NCBI RefSeq assembly: GCF_000972845.2
Contig: NC_040013.1
Coordinates: 1,602,642 to 1,666,641 of the forward strand
From: Larimichthys crocea
Taxonomy: Eukaryota > Chordata > Actinopteri > Sciaenidae
Direction of reading: 5' to 3'
DNA length: 64,000 nucleotides
Both the position numbers and the translations under genes were made by a program. The notes under the pieces are model-generated. The model was not told where the DNA came from and did not search any database. It saw only the letters and a program-made list of their open reading frames with translations. Below are positions 33,525 through 44,330 of this stretch, in pieces. How positions within the stretch are numbered: position 1 is the stretch's first letter; the number at the start of each line of letters is the position of its first letter.

Positions 33525-34065
33525 TATACAGCACTGAACAGTGTTAATCATCTAAATAAATATATATAAAGATAAACCACAGGTGATGCACGTTTAGCAT
33601 GTTTGCATGAGTGATGGGAAGTTCGTTTTTTTTTAGGGAGTCAGATCATTTGACTCCAAAAAAACGCTTTCGGCTCTTCATGTTACCACTTATACCTATA
33701 CAGCACTGAACAGTGTTAATCATCTAAACAAATATATATATAAAATTAAACCACAGGTGATGCATTTTTAGCATGTTTGCATAAGTGATGGGAAGTTCGT
33801 TTTTTTTAGGGAGTCAGATAATTTGACTCCAAGAAAAGCTTTCGGCTCTTCATGTTACCACTTATATCATACGCCACTGAACAGTGTTAATCATCCTAAA
33901 CACAATATATATAAAACCCACCACACCCATATTTAGCATGTTTGCATAAGTGATGGGAGTCGTTTTTTTAGGGTCAGATCATTTGACTCACAAAAAAGTT
34001 TCGGCTTTCATGTTTACCACTTATATTATACAGCACACTGACAGTGTTAATCATCTTAAAACAAA
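33525..34065. repeat. Triplicated ~172-bp block upstream of the ncor2 promoter
   Basis: Units start at about 33,525, 33,697 and 33,869, with a partial fourth at about 34,027, each with ACAGCACTGAACAGTGTTAA. Each full unit contains TTTGCATAAGTGATGGGAAG and a near-palindrome GGAGTCAGATCATTTGACTC. Divergence rises towards the right-hand units. Confidence 0.9.
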
Positions 34066-34272
34066 TTGAACATTGTTAGCCCCGCAAACTATTCTGCAGT
34101 CAAGTATATTATATAGATCTCATATATATATCATTATAATATATATATATATGACATTTAGAAGCATTCAGAGCAATATAATATGCACCAACCATGACTG
34201 CTACTATTGCGCCGCACTTGATTTAAAGGATGTGCACACACCTGTTTTTACACATATAGGCCTGAAATACAA

Positions 34273-34307
<35 letters not shown>

Positions 34308-34530
34308 GAGCTCATAGACATGCAAATGTGCAGAGATGGTGGAGTGATGGGCAATCACGTAGCGGCTCAAGGGCACCTCGACAGTGCCACATGAGGTGAA
34401 CTGGCACTTCTCCAGCTACCAGTTACCCTCTACACTTTGGTCCAGGCTTCCAAGTAAGCCCCTACAAACTCTGTAGGAAGTATAAAATACTGTGGTATAC
34501 ACTGTTAATATACTATACAGTGATACTTCT
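34066..34530. other. AT-rich spacer with (CA)n at 34,273-34,305
   Basis: ATATAT-rich 34,110-34,160, a 16-unit CA run, then unique sequence. Confidence 0.8.
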
Positions 34531-34539
34531 CGATACTTG

Positions 34540-34760
34540 TGTATACTCATATTTTATAGGGCAGCACAATGCTGCAGTGTCGCCTCATAGCAAGGTTCCT
34601 GGTTTGAACCTCGGCTCGGGCCTTTCTGTGTGGAGTTGTGTGGGTTCTCTCCAACATGCATCTTTACAGGTTAATTGGTGACTCTAAAATTCCTGTAGGT
34701 GTGAGCGTGAAAGGTTGTTTGTCTCTATGTGCCCTGTGATGAACTGCTGACTTTTTATCC
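34540..34760 (+). mobile_element. Degenerate fish tRNA-headed element
   Basis: GCAGTGTCGCCTCATAGCAA, TTCCTGGTTTGAACCTCGGC (B-box-like GGTTTGAACC), GGCCTTTCTGTGTGGAGTTG, TTAATTGGTGACTCTAAAAT and TGTCTCTATGTGCCCTGTGA follow the order of a very common teleost interspersed repeat. A 3'-end fragment of the same family is at about 51,490-51,565. Confidence 0.75.
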
Positions 34761-37655
34761 TTCATGTTCAGTGTTGTTACAGGTGCTGAGCTGACCAGTT
34801 CTTCTCGTCTGACACATTTCATTGAACTGTCGACTCTGTGTTAACCTGCACACGACAAACAAACCTGAAAAATCAGAATCACTTTTCTTGGTCAGGTATG
34901 TGAACACATGCAAAGAATCTGCACCTTTACTCAGAGTATGGCAGAAACCCCAGAGTCAGATTTATTTTTTAAATTCATATTTTTTGAATTTTATTTCTAG
35001 GAAAGGCTCTGTGGCTGGCTGCCTTGGCGTGTTGGTGCGTGTTGCTTTGTATTGTTTTTGTGTGTTAATGCTGTTTTTTGCTGTGATCTTATAAGACTTC
35101 TCCCATCACTGGAAATATTGGACATTCTGCTCAAAGGTGCATTCAAATTTGCTCATGCAGTGAAACGCCAGAAGAGAGGAAAACAGGCCAGTGCACCATG
35201 AATAAGTGAAAATAAGAACTGTAGCATTTTTGTTACTTCAGAATGAGACATTTCTTCTTCTTTGTCAAATTTTTGATTAGAAGAAGAAGAATGAGCTTCA
35301 GAAACCTAATGAGGGATGTTAATGTGAACTGAAACATGCAAGACACCAGAAGCTTGCACGGTATAGAAAATACAAGCATGCAGATACATGAAGGCAACAT
35401 GTTCGCCGTGCAGTGCACTTTGTATCGTTTCTTTTATCTCCATCACATTGCACAAATAAATGAATAACTACATCCTTGCTGCTCAGTTGCTGGCACACAT
35501 CGTTGTGTTATCAACAACTTGCATTGTCCTCCCTCACAGCACAGCTCTGAGGACAAAACCCTCTGTTATTCTGCTCCCCCGTCCTCCCGCCTCGCTCCAG
35601 TCTGAACCCTCCAAAAACCAAAAAAAAAAGGGGGGGGTCAGTTCAAGCGTTGACACTCCAGGAAGTCTACATCTGTGCTGCTTGATGCCCGTGGAGAAGT
35701 ACAAGCTGTGAATACAGTGACTTAACATTGAAGGATAGCGGTTTGGGAGATCACAACATGCCATGCTGTGTATGTAGTTAATGACTCTGTCGAGGCCGGT
35801 GCTTTCTAAATGGTCTGAAACCTCTTTGGCTACGAAAAACCGCCACCCATACTGTGGCTGTTTGAGTCAGTCGGAGGAGCTCATTAAAGAAAGAAACTCT
35901 GGTATTGACAAGCTGAGCTAATTAAGTTTAATTCTGATTATGTCATTCCTCTCCAACAACATGTTGGCGATCTGACTTTGCCACATGACGATCTGGCACA
36001 CTTCAGGCCCGGCTTATGTCTTGACCTAAATTTCAGCGGCAGCCTACTCTATGATGTCAGATGGGATTGTTTTTCTTTCTGCTCTGTGGTTTGGGAGACC
36101 CCCTCCAACCATCCAGCATAACCACCACCATCTTTTCATTCAGCCATCACGGAGCAGGAAAGTGAGCTGTTTGTTTCAGCTGGGCTGCTTTCCTCCCTCT
36201 CTTCCCCTTCCCTATCTCCGCAATGCCCAATTTGTCAGCTCACTGATAAAGCACAAATGTTCCTCACTTGCCAGTTTTGATGTCAACAGCTGTGTTTCAT
36301 CTGCAGCCAGATCCCCTGTAGAGTTAAACGGAGCTTTAGACAAAAGCCCCAAATGGCCAGATTGAACTTTTTCTTAAGATCCGAGCCAGTGAGGGACACT
36401 TCATGATTGCAAAAATAAATTTGAAGCCAACATCAAGGGGCGGAAACACCTGAGGTGTCTCTTTCTACAAGTTCTTAAAAAAAGGACTTGGAGAGGATTG
36501 TTTCAAAAGATCCAGAGACCACATGAAAGGCGCCACTGCATCAGCTAAAGCAGACGTGGGAGATTTCTAAGGCTGTCAGTTGATGGATGCACTGCAGACA
36601 GTCATTACAGCTCCCAAATAAAAGATGAACAACAGAAACGAGAGAGCGAGAGAGAGAGAAGAGGCTGGAGGGAAAATCCTCATCACAACAACTCTCTTAA
36701 GAGATGAGCTGCCATCCGGAGTCTGCCAGATTAATGGAGCACCCAGCTTTGTGACTGATCAGCTTTGATTACAAACACTCTGATTAGAAACATATTATTA
36801 TTATTAGTTTTCTGATCTCGGCGAGCTCTGATCAGAAACTAATCGAAATCACGTTAGGCGAAGGTGATGAATGCGATGCGGCGCGTGTTGCTATTTATAA
36901 CAGTGGCATAATTACATGCCAGGTTCTTCCTTTTGGCTGATGATGTACACTTTTAGCTGAGACATAATTCATCCTGCCATCGCTGGCATTTATTATTGTC
37001 ACAACTGGGCTCGAGTCAAACAGCCTGAGAAAATGATCTTTCTCTGGAGATGTCGGAGGCCGCGAGAGACGGAAAGAAAGAGAACGAAGAGAGTAGTTTT
37101 CTCTCCTTTTTTATAGGTCTTCTTAATCATGACACTATTTTCCTCACATCATTCATAAATCAGTCTCCGTCTACACAAAGTCGGGGGTTGGAATTTATTC
37201 ACAGCCACAGAGATTTTATACCTCGTGGCCGTGGCAGAGACAGCTCTGAGAGTGAAAATGGCAGCATCTCACCGAGGAGTACAACGACTGCCTGCATTGT
37301 TGGAATTCCGGCTTAACTTCCTGAGTCTGTCCACACCTGGCCGGCCGCCAGCACATGCTTCTCTCTCATTTTTTCCCTTCCCTTCTCTTTATCAAGATCA
37401 TATGTAGACTAAATTTTACTGTTGAGTCTCTCCAACCTCGCCCACAGGTAGTACAATGTCGGATTGTGTTCTGCCTTCTTTTTGAACGTCATATATTGAT
37501 GTATTTTAACAACGTTCTATGACTGAGATTGAATATAGTTTATGTATGCACTAGGTACACTGTTTACCACATCTATAGTCAGTTATAATGTACTCATAAT
37601 GCTTCATGACTACCTAAAGAAGATTTTAGTGTCTTGCATAATAACATGCTTACAT
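34761..37655. other. Intergenic sequence between ep400 and ncor2; candidate regulatory stretches
   Basis: Mostly unique, complex DNA. 35,780-36,370 and 36,700-37,050 look repeat-free. The latter holds an imperfect inverted repeat TAGTTTTCTGATC ... GATCAGAAACTA at 36,805-36,841. No exons recognised. A purine run (GAGAGCGAGAGAGAGA) lies near 36,640. Confidence 0.4.
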
Positions 37656-37659
37656 ATTC

Positions 37660-37930
37660 TTACACTTTCACCAACCACTAAAAGTCAGTCCCACATTTAC
37701 TCTTGTCCGGCGGCTTCTTGCTCGCTCACTCTCTCCTTTTCTCTTCTTAGCTTCCTCCGTCAGCGTCCTCTTCACTCTCTTCTCCTCTGCCATCATGTCC
37801 CTAGGGGCTGCTGAGCCCGGTTACATAGCCCTCTTACCCAGCTCTGGTTCTGGTGGTCCAAAATGCCTGTGGTACAAGCACTAACACTTTCCCCTAGTGC
37901 TCTGAACTCACAACCCAGGTACCCCCCATA
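37660..37930 (-). repeat. Dispersed repeat with conserved 42-codon ORF, inverted copy
   Basis: On the minus strand: TGTTAGTGCTTGTACCACAG, GTAACCGGGCTCAGCAGCC, then ATG ATG GCA GAG GAG AAG... encoding MMAEEKRVKRTLTEEAKKRK, GESERARSRRTRVNVGLTF, SGW and TGA. The same blocks and the same stop occur at 38,680-39,065 on the plus strand. Frames of this type (TEEA.KRKRESxRAR.RTRVNIG) recur in many fish predicted proteins, so this is a transposon-derived or repeated exon relic. Family identity is from memory and uncertain. Confidence 0.7.
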
Positions 37931-38679
37931 ACAAACTGAGCTAACAGCAGCTACATTAAATGTCCAAAGATATTCAGTTTGTTGTTGTTCTTTTTTTAAA
38001 TAAATTAATTCCAAATTGGAGATTAATTTAATAATTGATCAATGAATCGCCTAATTCTTGCAGCTTCACTGTAGATGCTGTGGCATATGATCAGAGCTAT
38101 TTAATATTTATGAAAAGCCTTGGCACAATTTGATCCATGTGTGAATGTTGATATACATGCATACGATGTTGTATCATGTCTCTGCATCTAATTTATTTAA
38201 AGCACTGAAACCAGGATTAGACATGAAAGGCAGTGAATCATACTCTCTCTCTCTCTCTTTCTCTCCTCGCATGCTTTTTCCATTAGAAAGACACCAGGAA
38301 TGGGCTTTTTTGTTCGTTTCATGGTGAACATTGATGTCATGACAGTCGTGCTTGAACATGTCCATACAAGGCCCACTCTAGTTTACTCTGCATGAATCCA
38401 TGCAACCTAACAGATGGTTGACTGAGCTAAGCTCCGGCGATGCTGCGCCACTGCCAGTTTCATTACAGGGGTTCAGTTGGACTTGGGACAAGTGTGAATA
38501 TGTCTGTCACGCCCACTGCAGCCAGTGACACCAAAGAAATGAAGGCGAACGCAGCAGAAGGTGATATCTTCCTGTCATTTTGGTGTGAACTTATATAAAG
38601 ATATTTGACAGATTTTTGGTGAAACTGGATCATATTTTATGGAGGAAATGTTTTCTGGTTTTCCCTCTGATGTCCTCCG

Positions 38680-39065
38680 GCTGCTCCGCCTCAACTCTCT
38701 GTGATTTACAGAGTTTATGATGGACAGTGAAGTAAACTGCTGACAGCTGTAGCTGCTGTTAGCTCATGTTAGCTCAGTCTGTTAGTGTTTGTACTATAGG
38801 CGTTTTGAGAAGAAGAAGAAGAAGAAGAAGAGGAGGAGGTTTACAGGCCCAGGGCACGGCAAATGGAGAGTTGGAGCAGAGCCAGTGTCGTGCCAGAACA
38901 GGAGCTAGACAAGAGGGCTATGTAACCGGGCTCAGCAGCTTCTATGGACATGATGGCAGAGGAGCAGAGAGTGAAGAGGACGCTGACGGAGGAAGCTAAG
39001 AAGAGAAAAGGAGAGAGTGAGCGAGCAAGAAGCCGCCGGACAAGAGTAAATGTGCGACTGACTTT
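38680..39065 (+). repeat. Dispersed repeat with conserved 42-codon ORF, plus copy
   Basis: Order: TTTACAGAGTTTATGATGGA, GTTAGCTCATGTTAGCTCAG, (GAA)n, GTGTCGTGCCAGAACAGGAG, GTAACCGGGCTCAGCAGC, then from 38,950 an ORF starting MMAEEQRVKRTLTEEAKKRK, continuing RARSRRTRVNVRLTFSGW and TGA. Partial copies: 46,090-46,190 (-), 48,690-48,800, 54,880-55,030, 56,220-57,600 (+). Confidence 0.75.
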
Positions 39066-41500
39066 TAGTGGTTGGTGAGAGCTTGGTGAAATAAAAGGCT
39101 GAAAGACAGACGCCGAGCTGGGCTGACTGCTGCTGGACTAGGCAGTGATATCAGCTGCTGCTATCTCTCATGTTGTTGCACACAGATTAAATCAGGTCAC
39201 AGAGTGATGGGCTTTGCCGTGTGATGAACCACGGTGGTCGGGAAGCACGCAGTGATGAAAAGAACTAAAGGAAATCACGGATATGGAAGAGACATGATGG
39301 CTTGTTCATTATTTTGAAGCAGACCAATAATGGACACCAGAGGGATTGACATTAGATCTTGAGAGTCCATTCCAGTGAAGAGGACACATGCAGTAAGGAG
39401 TCTCTTCCATCAAGGACAAAGCCGGTTTTGGCTGCAGTTTTCTCGCTAAGTGGCTGAGCCATAAGCCCAGAGGTGAATTGCTGCTGCTGCTGCTCAGCCA
39501 ACTCAAATACAGCTCTGCAGGAACTGCTGAGCTGGATGGACTTGCACTGCTGCATCTAATGTTAAAAGCCCAAGCCACTGCTGAATCCTTCACTACCTCC
39601 GAGCACAACACTATCCATCCAACCCCCCTTTTGTCCGTGGCATGATAATGAGCTGTAGGTTCACATGCTGCTCACATCTTCACATAAACTAGATTTAGGC
39701 AGGGAATAGTCCACGGGAAAGACGTGTGGGAGGGAGTATTTTCCAGGAAAAAGGGGAGGAAAGAAGGGCAGGGGTGTATATGGGTTGCCATAGCACTATA
39801 TAAGGGAGGAAGAAGAAGAATAGCTGCATTTCCAGTGGGAGGATGGAAAGGGGAGGGGTTCAGAAGAGTGCAGAACCCCCATAAATAAAGCTAATGAAAT
39901 GGCAGTTGAGTCTGGAGAGAGGTGGAATGGCTGGTTGGGTCTTACCCACCGTCTGATTTATCCTCAGTGTCCCTGTGAGCACAGCGGGGAGATCCATTAC
40001 CTCACCTCATCAATAACATCCCATGGACAGGGGAAAAAGGCCTGCTTTCCACACCGACACCCACCCCAGGGACCGGCTCAGAGGGCTCGCTCAGCGGGGG
40101 GGTGGAGGAGAGAGGAAGCCGGCGTAATGTAGTCACACATAGAGAGAGAGAGAGCAAAGAAAAATGTCTCAGGTGGGGGGATGGGTTTGCTTTAGGGGGT
40201 GCCGCCGTGCAGGGGGTGGCAGGATAACACAGTCAGCACATTGCAGCACATGCATATGCAAGGATGCATTCTCCACTTCCCACATGGACACGGCAGCTTT
40301 ATTGTTTTTCTGTGGGCGGATGGGGAAAAGATAAGCACACATTCTGCGAGTCAGATGACGCAGGGAGCTATCATCAAAGGGGAAATGTCAACACGCGGAC
40401 TCGTAAGTGGTTGATAAGGTTTCCTTAATTCACGAGCGAGGCTGCCGATAAAACTAGAACTAGAACAGGTGTACGCATGCCTGCGAGATATTACTATAAA
40501 CAGAGCAGAGATTTATTTATTTCTTTTAATGATCCCAGGAGGGCTCGGGCTGAAAATGTGCAGGAAATAGTTCTTTACTGGAACAGAGAAGAGTTGAATT
40601 AAAAACCAAGGAGTCTGATAACGGTAATAAGGCCTCACACCAGAAATGAGGTGAAATGTCAACAGAGTTTATGGTCTAGAGGGAGCCGATAACAGCACCG
40701 AGATAAGAATAGAGTGCAACAGCAGATACTACGATTGAAGTAATCTCTGTTACACACTCCCTCTCTCACTGTGTGTGTGTGTGTGTGTGTGTTTGAGTGA
40801 TCTTTCATGAGTTTCTTTTTTTTTTTTTTTGCAGTGAGATCACAAGGTAGTGGCAGCGTCTGTGTCAAGGCTGAGTAAGACACCCCGAGGGAAGGGCTTT
40901 TCAGCAGCACAGCTGAAAGGGAGGAGGCTCGACACTCGAACATGCCTCAGAAAGACACAGAGTGTCAATCACTTCCCAGTCTCTGCGTTTGTGTTTTTTT
41001 AAACCGATGTCAGCTGAGCAAATGTTAGACTTTAATCACACTTGCATCGAGTGAAGAACCCAGATTTGCCCTTGGAGAAATGCCAGTGTTTGTGCAGTAA
41101 TTTTCTCTTTACAGCGACCGAAATGGAGTTGACTGAATCTCTCACCTCAAAGCTGAGCCTCTACATCGTAGACGTCTATCTTCTCTGTGTTGTGAGGCAA
41201 CACAGTGAGGTTATTCAGAGTTTATTTCCCTACCCGGTACTCAGTGGTGCCTTTCAACACACAGTCTGATTACATCTCACAGACTCTCAGGAGTAGGAAA
41301 ACTCCAGCCGGAGCTCCTCTCCTGTGAACTGCAGCAGCCCAATGCTCCTCAGACTCCACAGGACAATGGGACATGGAGCTATTTTTAAGATGCTCCACCA
41401 CTGCATTGATTTAATAGTTACACTCCAGCTGGAGGTGTCTCTAAAGTGTTGCTGATCCCCTGCAGTTAAAGTTGCATACAAAACAAGAGAGGAAGAACCC
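39066..41500. other. Intergenic sequence, nothing firmly recognised
   Basis: Includes (GT)11 at about 40,770-40,792 and a T14 run near 40,817-40,830. No exon, SINE or MITE identified. Short open frames lack support. Confidence 0.5.
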
Positions 41501-41502
41501 AA

Positions 41503-42670
41503 AATGAACATGAATGCAATCCACGTGGTAGTTGTCGAGACAGCAAAGTCAGTAGGATTCATCTTCTGGGGGACGCACATAGTTTTAAAGGCAATCTATT
41601 CAATAATTGTTGACAGCAAAATCAGTATGATTCGTCTTCTAGGGAACATGAATGCACAACATTTGAAGGCAATCCATACAATATTTCTTGAGACAGCGAA
41701 ATCAGGAGAATTCATCTTCTGGGGAACGTGACCACACATAATTTTAAGGCAGTCTATTCAATAATTGTTGACAGCAAAATCAGTATGATTCGTCTTCTAG
41801 GGAACATGAATGCACAACATTTGAAGGCAGTTGTCGAGACAGCAAAGTCAGTAGGATTCATCTTCTGGGGAACATGAACGTACATAAATTAAAGGCAGTC
41901 TATTCAATAATTGTTGACAGCAAAATCAGTAGGATTAATCTTCTGGGGAACATGAACGCACACTTTTCTTTTTTTAAAGATTTTTTTTTTGGCCTTTTCA
42001 AGCTTTATTTCTGACAGAGACAGCTGAAAAAGAAATTTAAGCCGCCGCCCCAACGCAAACATTTATTAAGCAATCCATCCAATAGTAGTCGAGTCAGTAG
42101 GATTCATCTTCTGGGGAACTTGAATGCACAAAATTCAAAGGCAATCCACATACTAGTTGTCAAGACAGCAAAGTCAGTAGGATTCATCTCCTGGGGAACA
42201 TGACCACACATAATTTTAAAGCAATCTATTCGATAATTGTTGACAGCAAAATCAGTATGATTAATCTTCTAGGGAACATGAATGTACAACATTTGAAGGC
42301 AGTTGTTGAGACAGCCAAGTCAGTATAATTCATCTTCTGGGGAACTTGAACGCACATAAATTTAAGACAATCGATCCAGTAGTTCTCGAGACAGCAAAAT
42401 CAGTAGGATTCATCTTCTGGGGAACTTGAATTCACAAAATTCAAAGGCAATCCACATACTAGTTGTCAAGACAGCAAAGTCAGTAGGATTTATCTTCTGG
42501 GGAACATGAACGCACACTTTTTTTTTAAAAAAGATTATTCTTTTGGCCATTTCAAGCTTTTATTTCTGACAGAGACAGCTGAAAACATTTTTTAAGCAAT
42601 CCATCCAATAGTAGTCGAGTCAGTAGGATTCATCTTCTGGGGAACCTGAATGCACAAAATTCAAAGTGGA
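41503..42670 (+). repeat. Tandem array of ~85-100-bp units (TCAGTAGGATTCATCTTCTG)
   Basis: About 13 units built on GGCAATCCATCCAATAGT, GAGACAGCAAAGTCAGTAGG, ATTCATCTTCTGGGGAACAT and GAACGCACA. A higher-order duplication of about 557 bp is visible: the block containing a SINE-tail-like TTCAAGCTTTATTTCTGACA occurs at about 41,960-42,020 and again at about 42,520-42,580. Confidence 0.85.
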
Positions 42671-42818
42671 TCCATACACCTCATGCTGCTGCTAGCATGG
42701 CTACAATAATTAATAGCTGCTTTAATGATCAGCTGACCTGTGACATTACACACTGAACCACGGTACAAGATTAAAAGCACATCGTATACATGACAATAGG
42801 AACAAAACTTGACTTTAA

Positions 42819-43085
42819 ATATGCAAATTAAACACATATTTATTTCAGTGTCGCTTCAGAAACCCCCCACAAAAGGAGCGCGCTGCCGTCCTTCAGGAAG
42901 AGGGGAGATATCCTATTCAGCAGCTTCTGTCTGACTCTGCTGACACCAAGGTCAAAATGTACACAACCCTGCTCGCGAAGGAGGGAAAACAGTCCATCAA
43001 GCGAGCACTGAACCAAGTGGGCTGCATCCTGGAAAGCGTTGATGCAGGAATACAGGCTCCTCTGAGGATAGAGGATGCTCTGTAA
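42819..43085 (+). CDS. Open segment, possible terminal exon or pseudo-exon, function unknown
   Basis: A stop-free plus-strand frame of 88 codons runs from the TAA at 42,816 to the TAA at 43,083. A plausible acceptor (TGTCGCTTCAG|A) lies at about 42,859. The encoded segment includes VLQEEGRYPIQQLLSDSADT, KVKMYTTLLAKEGKQSIKRA and LNQVGCILESVDAGIQAPLR, with protein-like composition and alternating polar/hydrophobic periodicity. I do not recognise it. The opposite strand is also open for about 80 codons (includes INAFQDAAHLVQCSLDGLFS), so the coding strand is uncertain. It could equally be a retro-pseudogene fragment. Confidence 0.25.
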   Translation: MCKLNTYLFQCRFRNPPQKERAAVLQEEGRYPIQQLLSDSADTKVKMYTTLLAKEGKQSIKRALNQVGCILESVDAGIQAPLRIEDAL

Positions 43086-44040
43086 GCATCTACAAAGCTC
43101 CCTGAGCGTTCACAGCGTATGCTCCTTTTTTCCCCCACCTGACCTGGCCTCGTGTCCTCTAAGCACAGGGGCGAGGTGCGTTTGCGCACACTTAAAAATC
43201 GATATAATTCGCTGCAGATCTGTGTGAAATAAAACCATCGCGGCTGTCGGATGGCGTTCATGTCGGTACAATCCAAACCTTATTTTGACAGTGTGTGAAT
43301 TCCTGTAAAAACAGTGTGTTCTTCAATGTGACAACACACATCAGAGGCTGGAGAGCATTGTGGTTTGACTACGAGAGAAAGAGGGAGAGAGAGGCGGCGG
43401 AAAGAGCTGAGTGGTCATTGTAAGAGAGTAACAGAAGAAGAATTTAGCCTTCGACTGCCAAAGCTAGTGAGTCACATCCGATCTGAGAGATTCTTGTCAG
43501 ATGTGGGAGAGTGGGAGGTGTGTGTGGGCTGCAGAAATATGATACAGAAGCGATGATCCAGCCTGCGAGCGTTTTTCTCTTGAACACCCAGAAATTAATC
43601 CATCCACCTTGGAAAGTCCTCAAGGCTTTTCACACTAAAGAAAGTAATGTGTTTGTGGCAGGCTTGTATGGGGTCTTTGTGTTGTTTATGTACGTAACAG
43701 ACAGAGAGGAGACTGTGTGAGGGGGGCTAATAATACACCGTGTATGTGCTGAGAGGCTTGTGTAAGACGCACATTGACTGCCTGGTTTGAAATAACTCAA
43801 TGATAATGATCCTCCTCCTCCGAGCTGGTGAGTAACTTGACAACGGCAGCTTTGGTTGTTGCCTCGGAGAAGATTTACACTCGGTGACCTTCGCAGTCAT
43901 TTTAAGGCGAGGCACGGCAGGTGGAAAAAGGTAAAACTCAAAGATATCACCCAGCTGGTTACTCACGTTAAGACAAGTATTTGAAATTTGATGTCTAAAT
44001 ATTCAAATGAGGCATTTAATTAACATGTTTAATCCCAAGC
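43086..44040. other. Intergenic sequence, nothing recognised
   Basis: Unique sequence; AGAGGGAGAGAGAGGCGGCG purine run near 43,380. No supported feature. Confidence 0.5.
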
Positions 44041-44330
44041 AGCAACCTCTGTGACTGTTATGGAAGCTGCAGTTCCTCTAATGTCCACTTGAGGCTGGCT
44101 CCAGAAGTGAGTCTCCATAAGTCCCCATGTTCAAATGTCCAACTTCACAGCAGAAATAAACATGTTTACAGCCTGGTACAAAAAACAGTTTTGGTCTCTG
44201 TAGCTAATTTCCCCGTTCATGACAACTGTACTGAGGGTGAATTTATATACAACTCACCTGTTCACATTATATTAAGGCTTAAAGTTATGCAGGATTAAGA
44301 GCGTGGACGCTTTGATTGCTTACGGTAACC
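44041..44330 (+). mobile_element. Fold-back MITE copy 3
   Basis: Reads CAGTTCCTCTAATGTCCACT, TGAGGCTGGCTCCAGAAGTG, ACATGTTTACAGCCTGGTAC, then GAATTTATATACAACTCACC. It is the inverse of 7,131-7,435 over about 290 bp, including the non-palindromic end. Confidence 0.82.
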
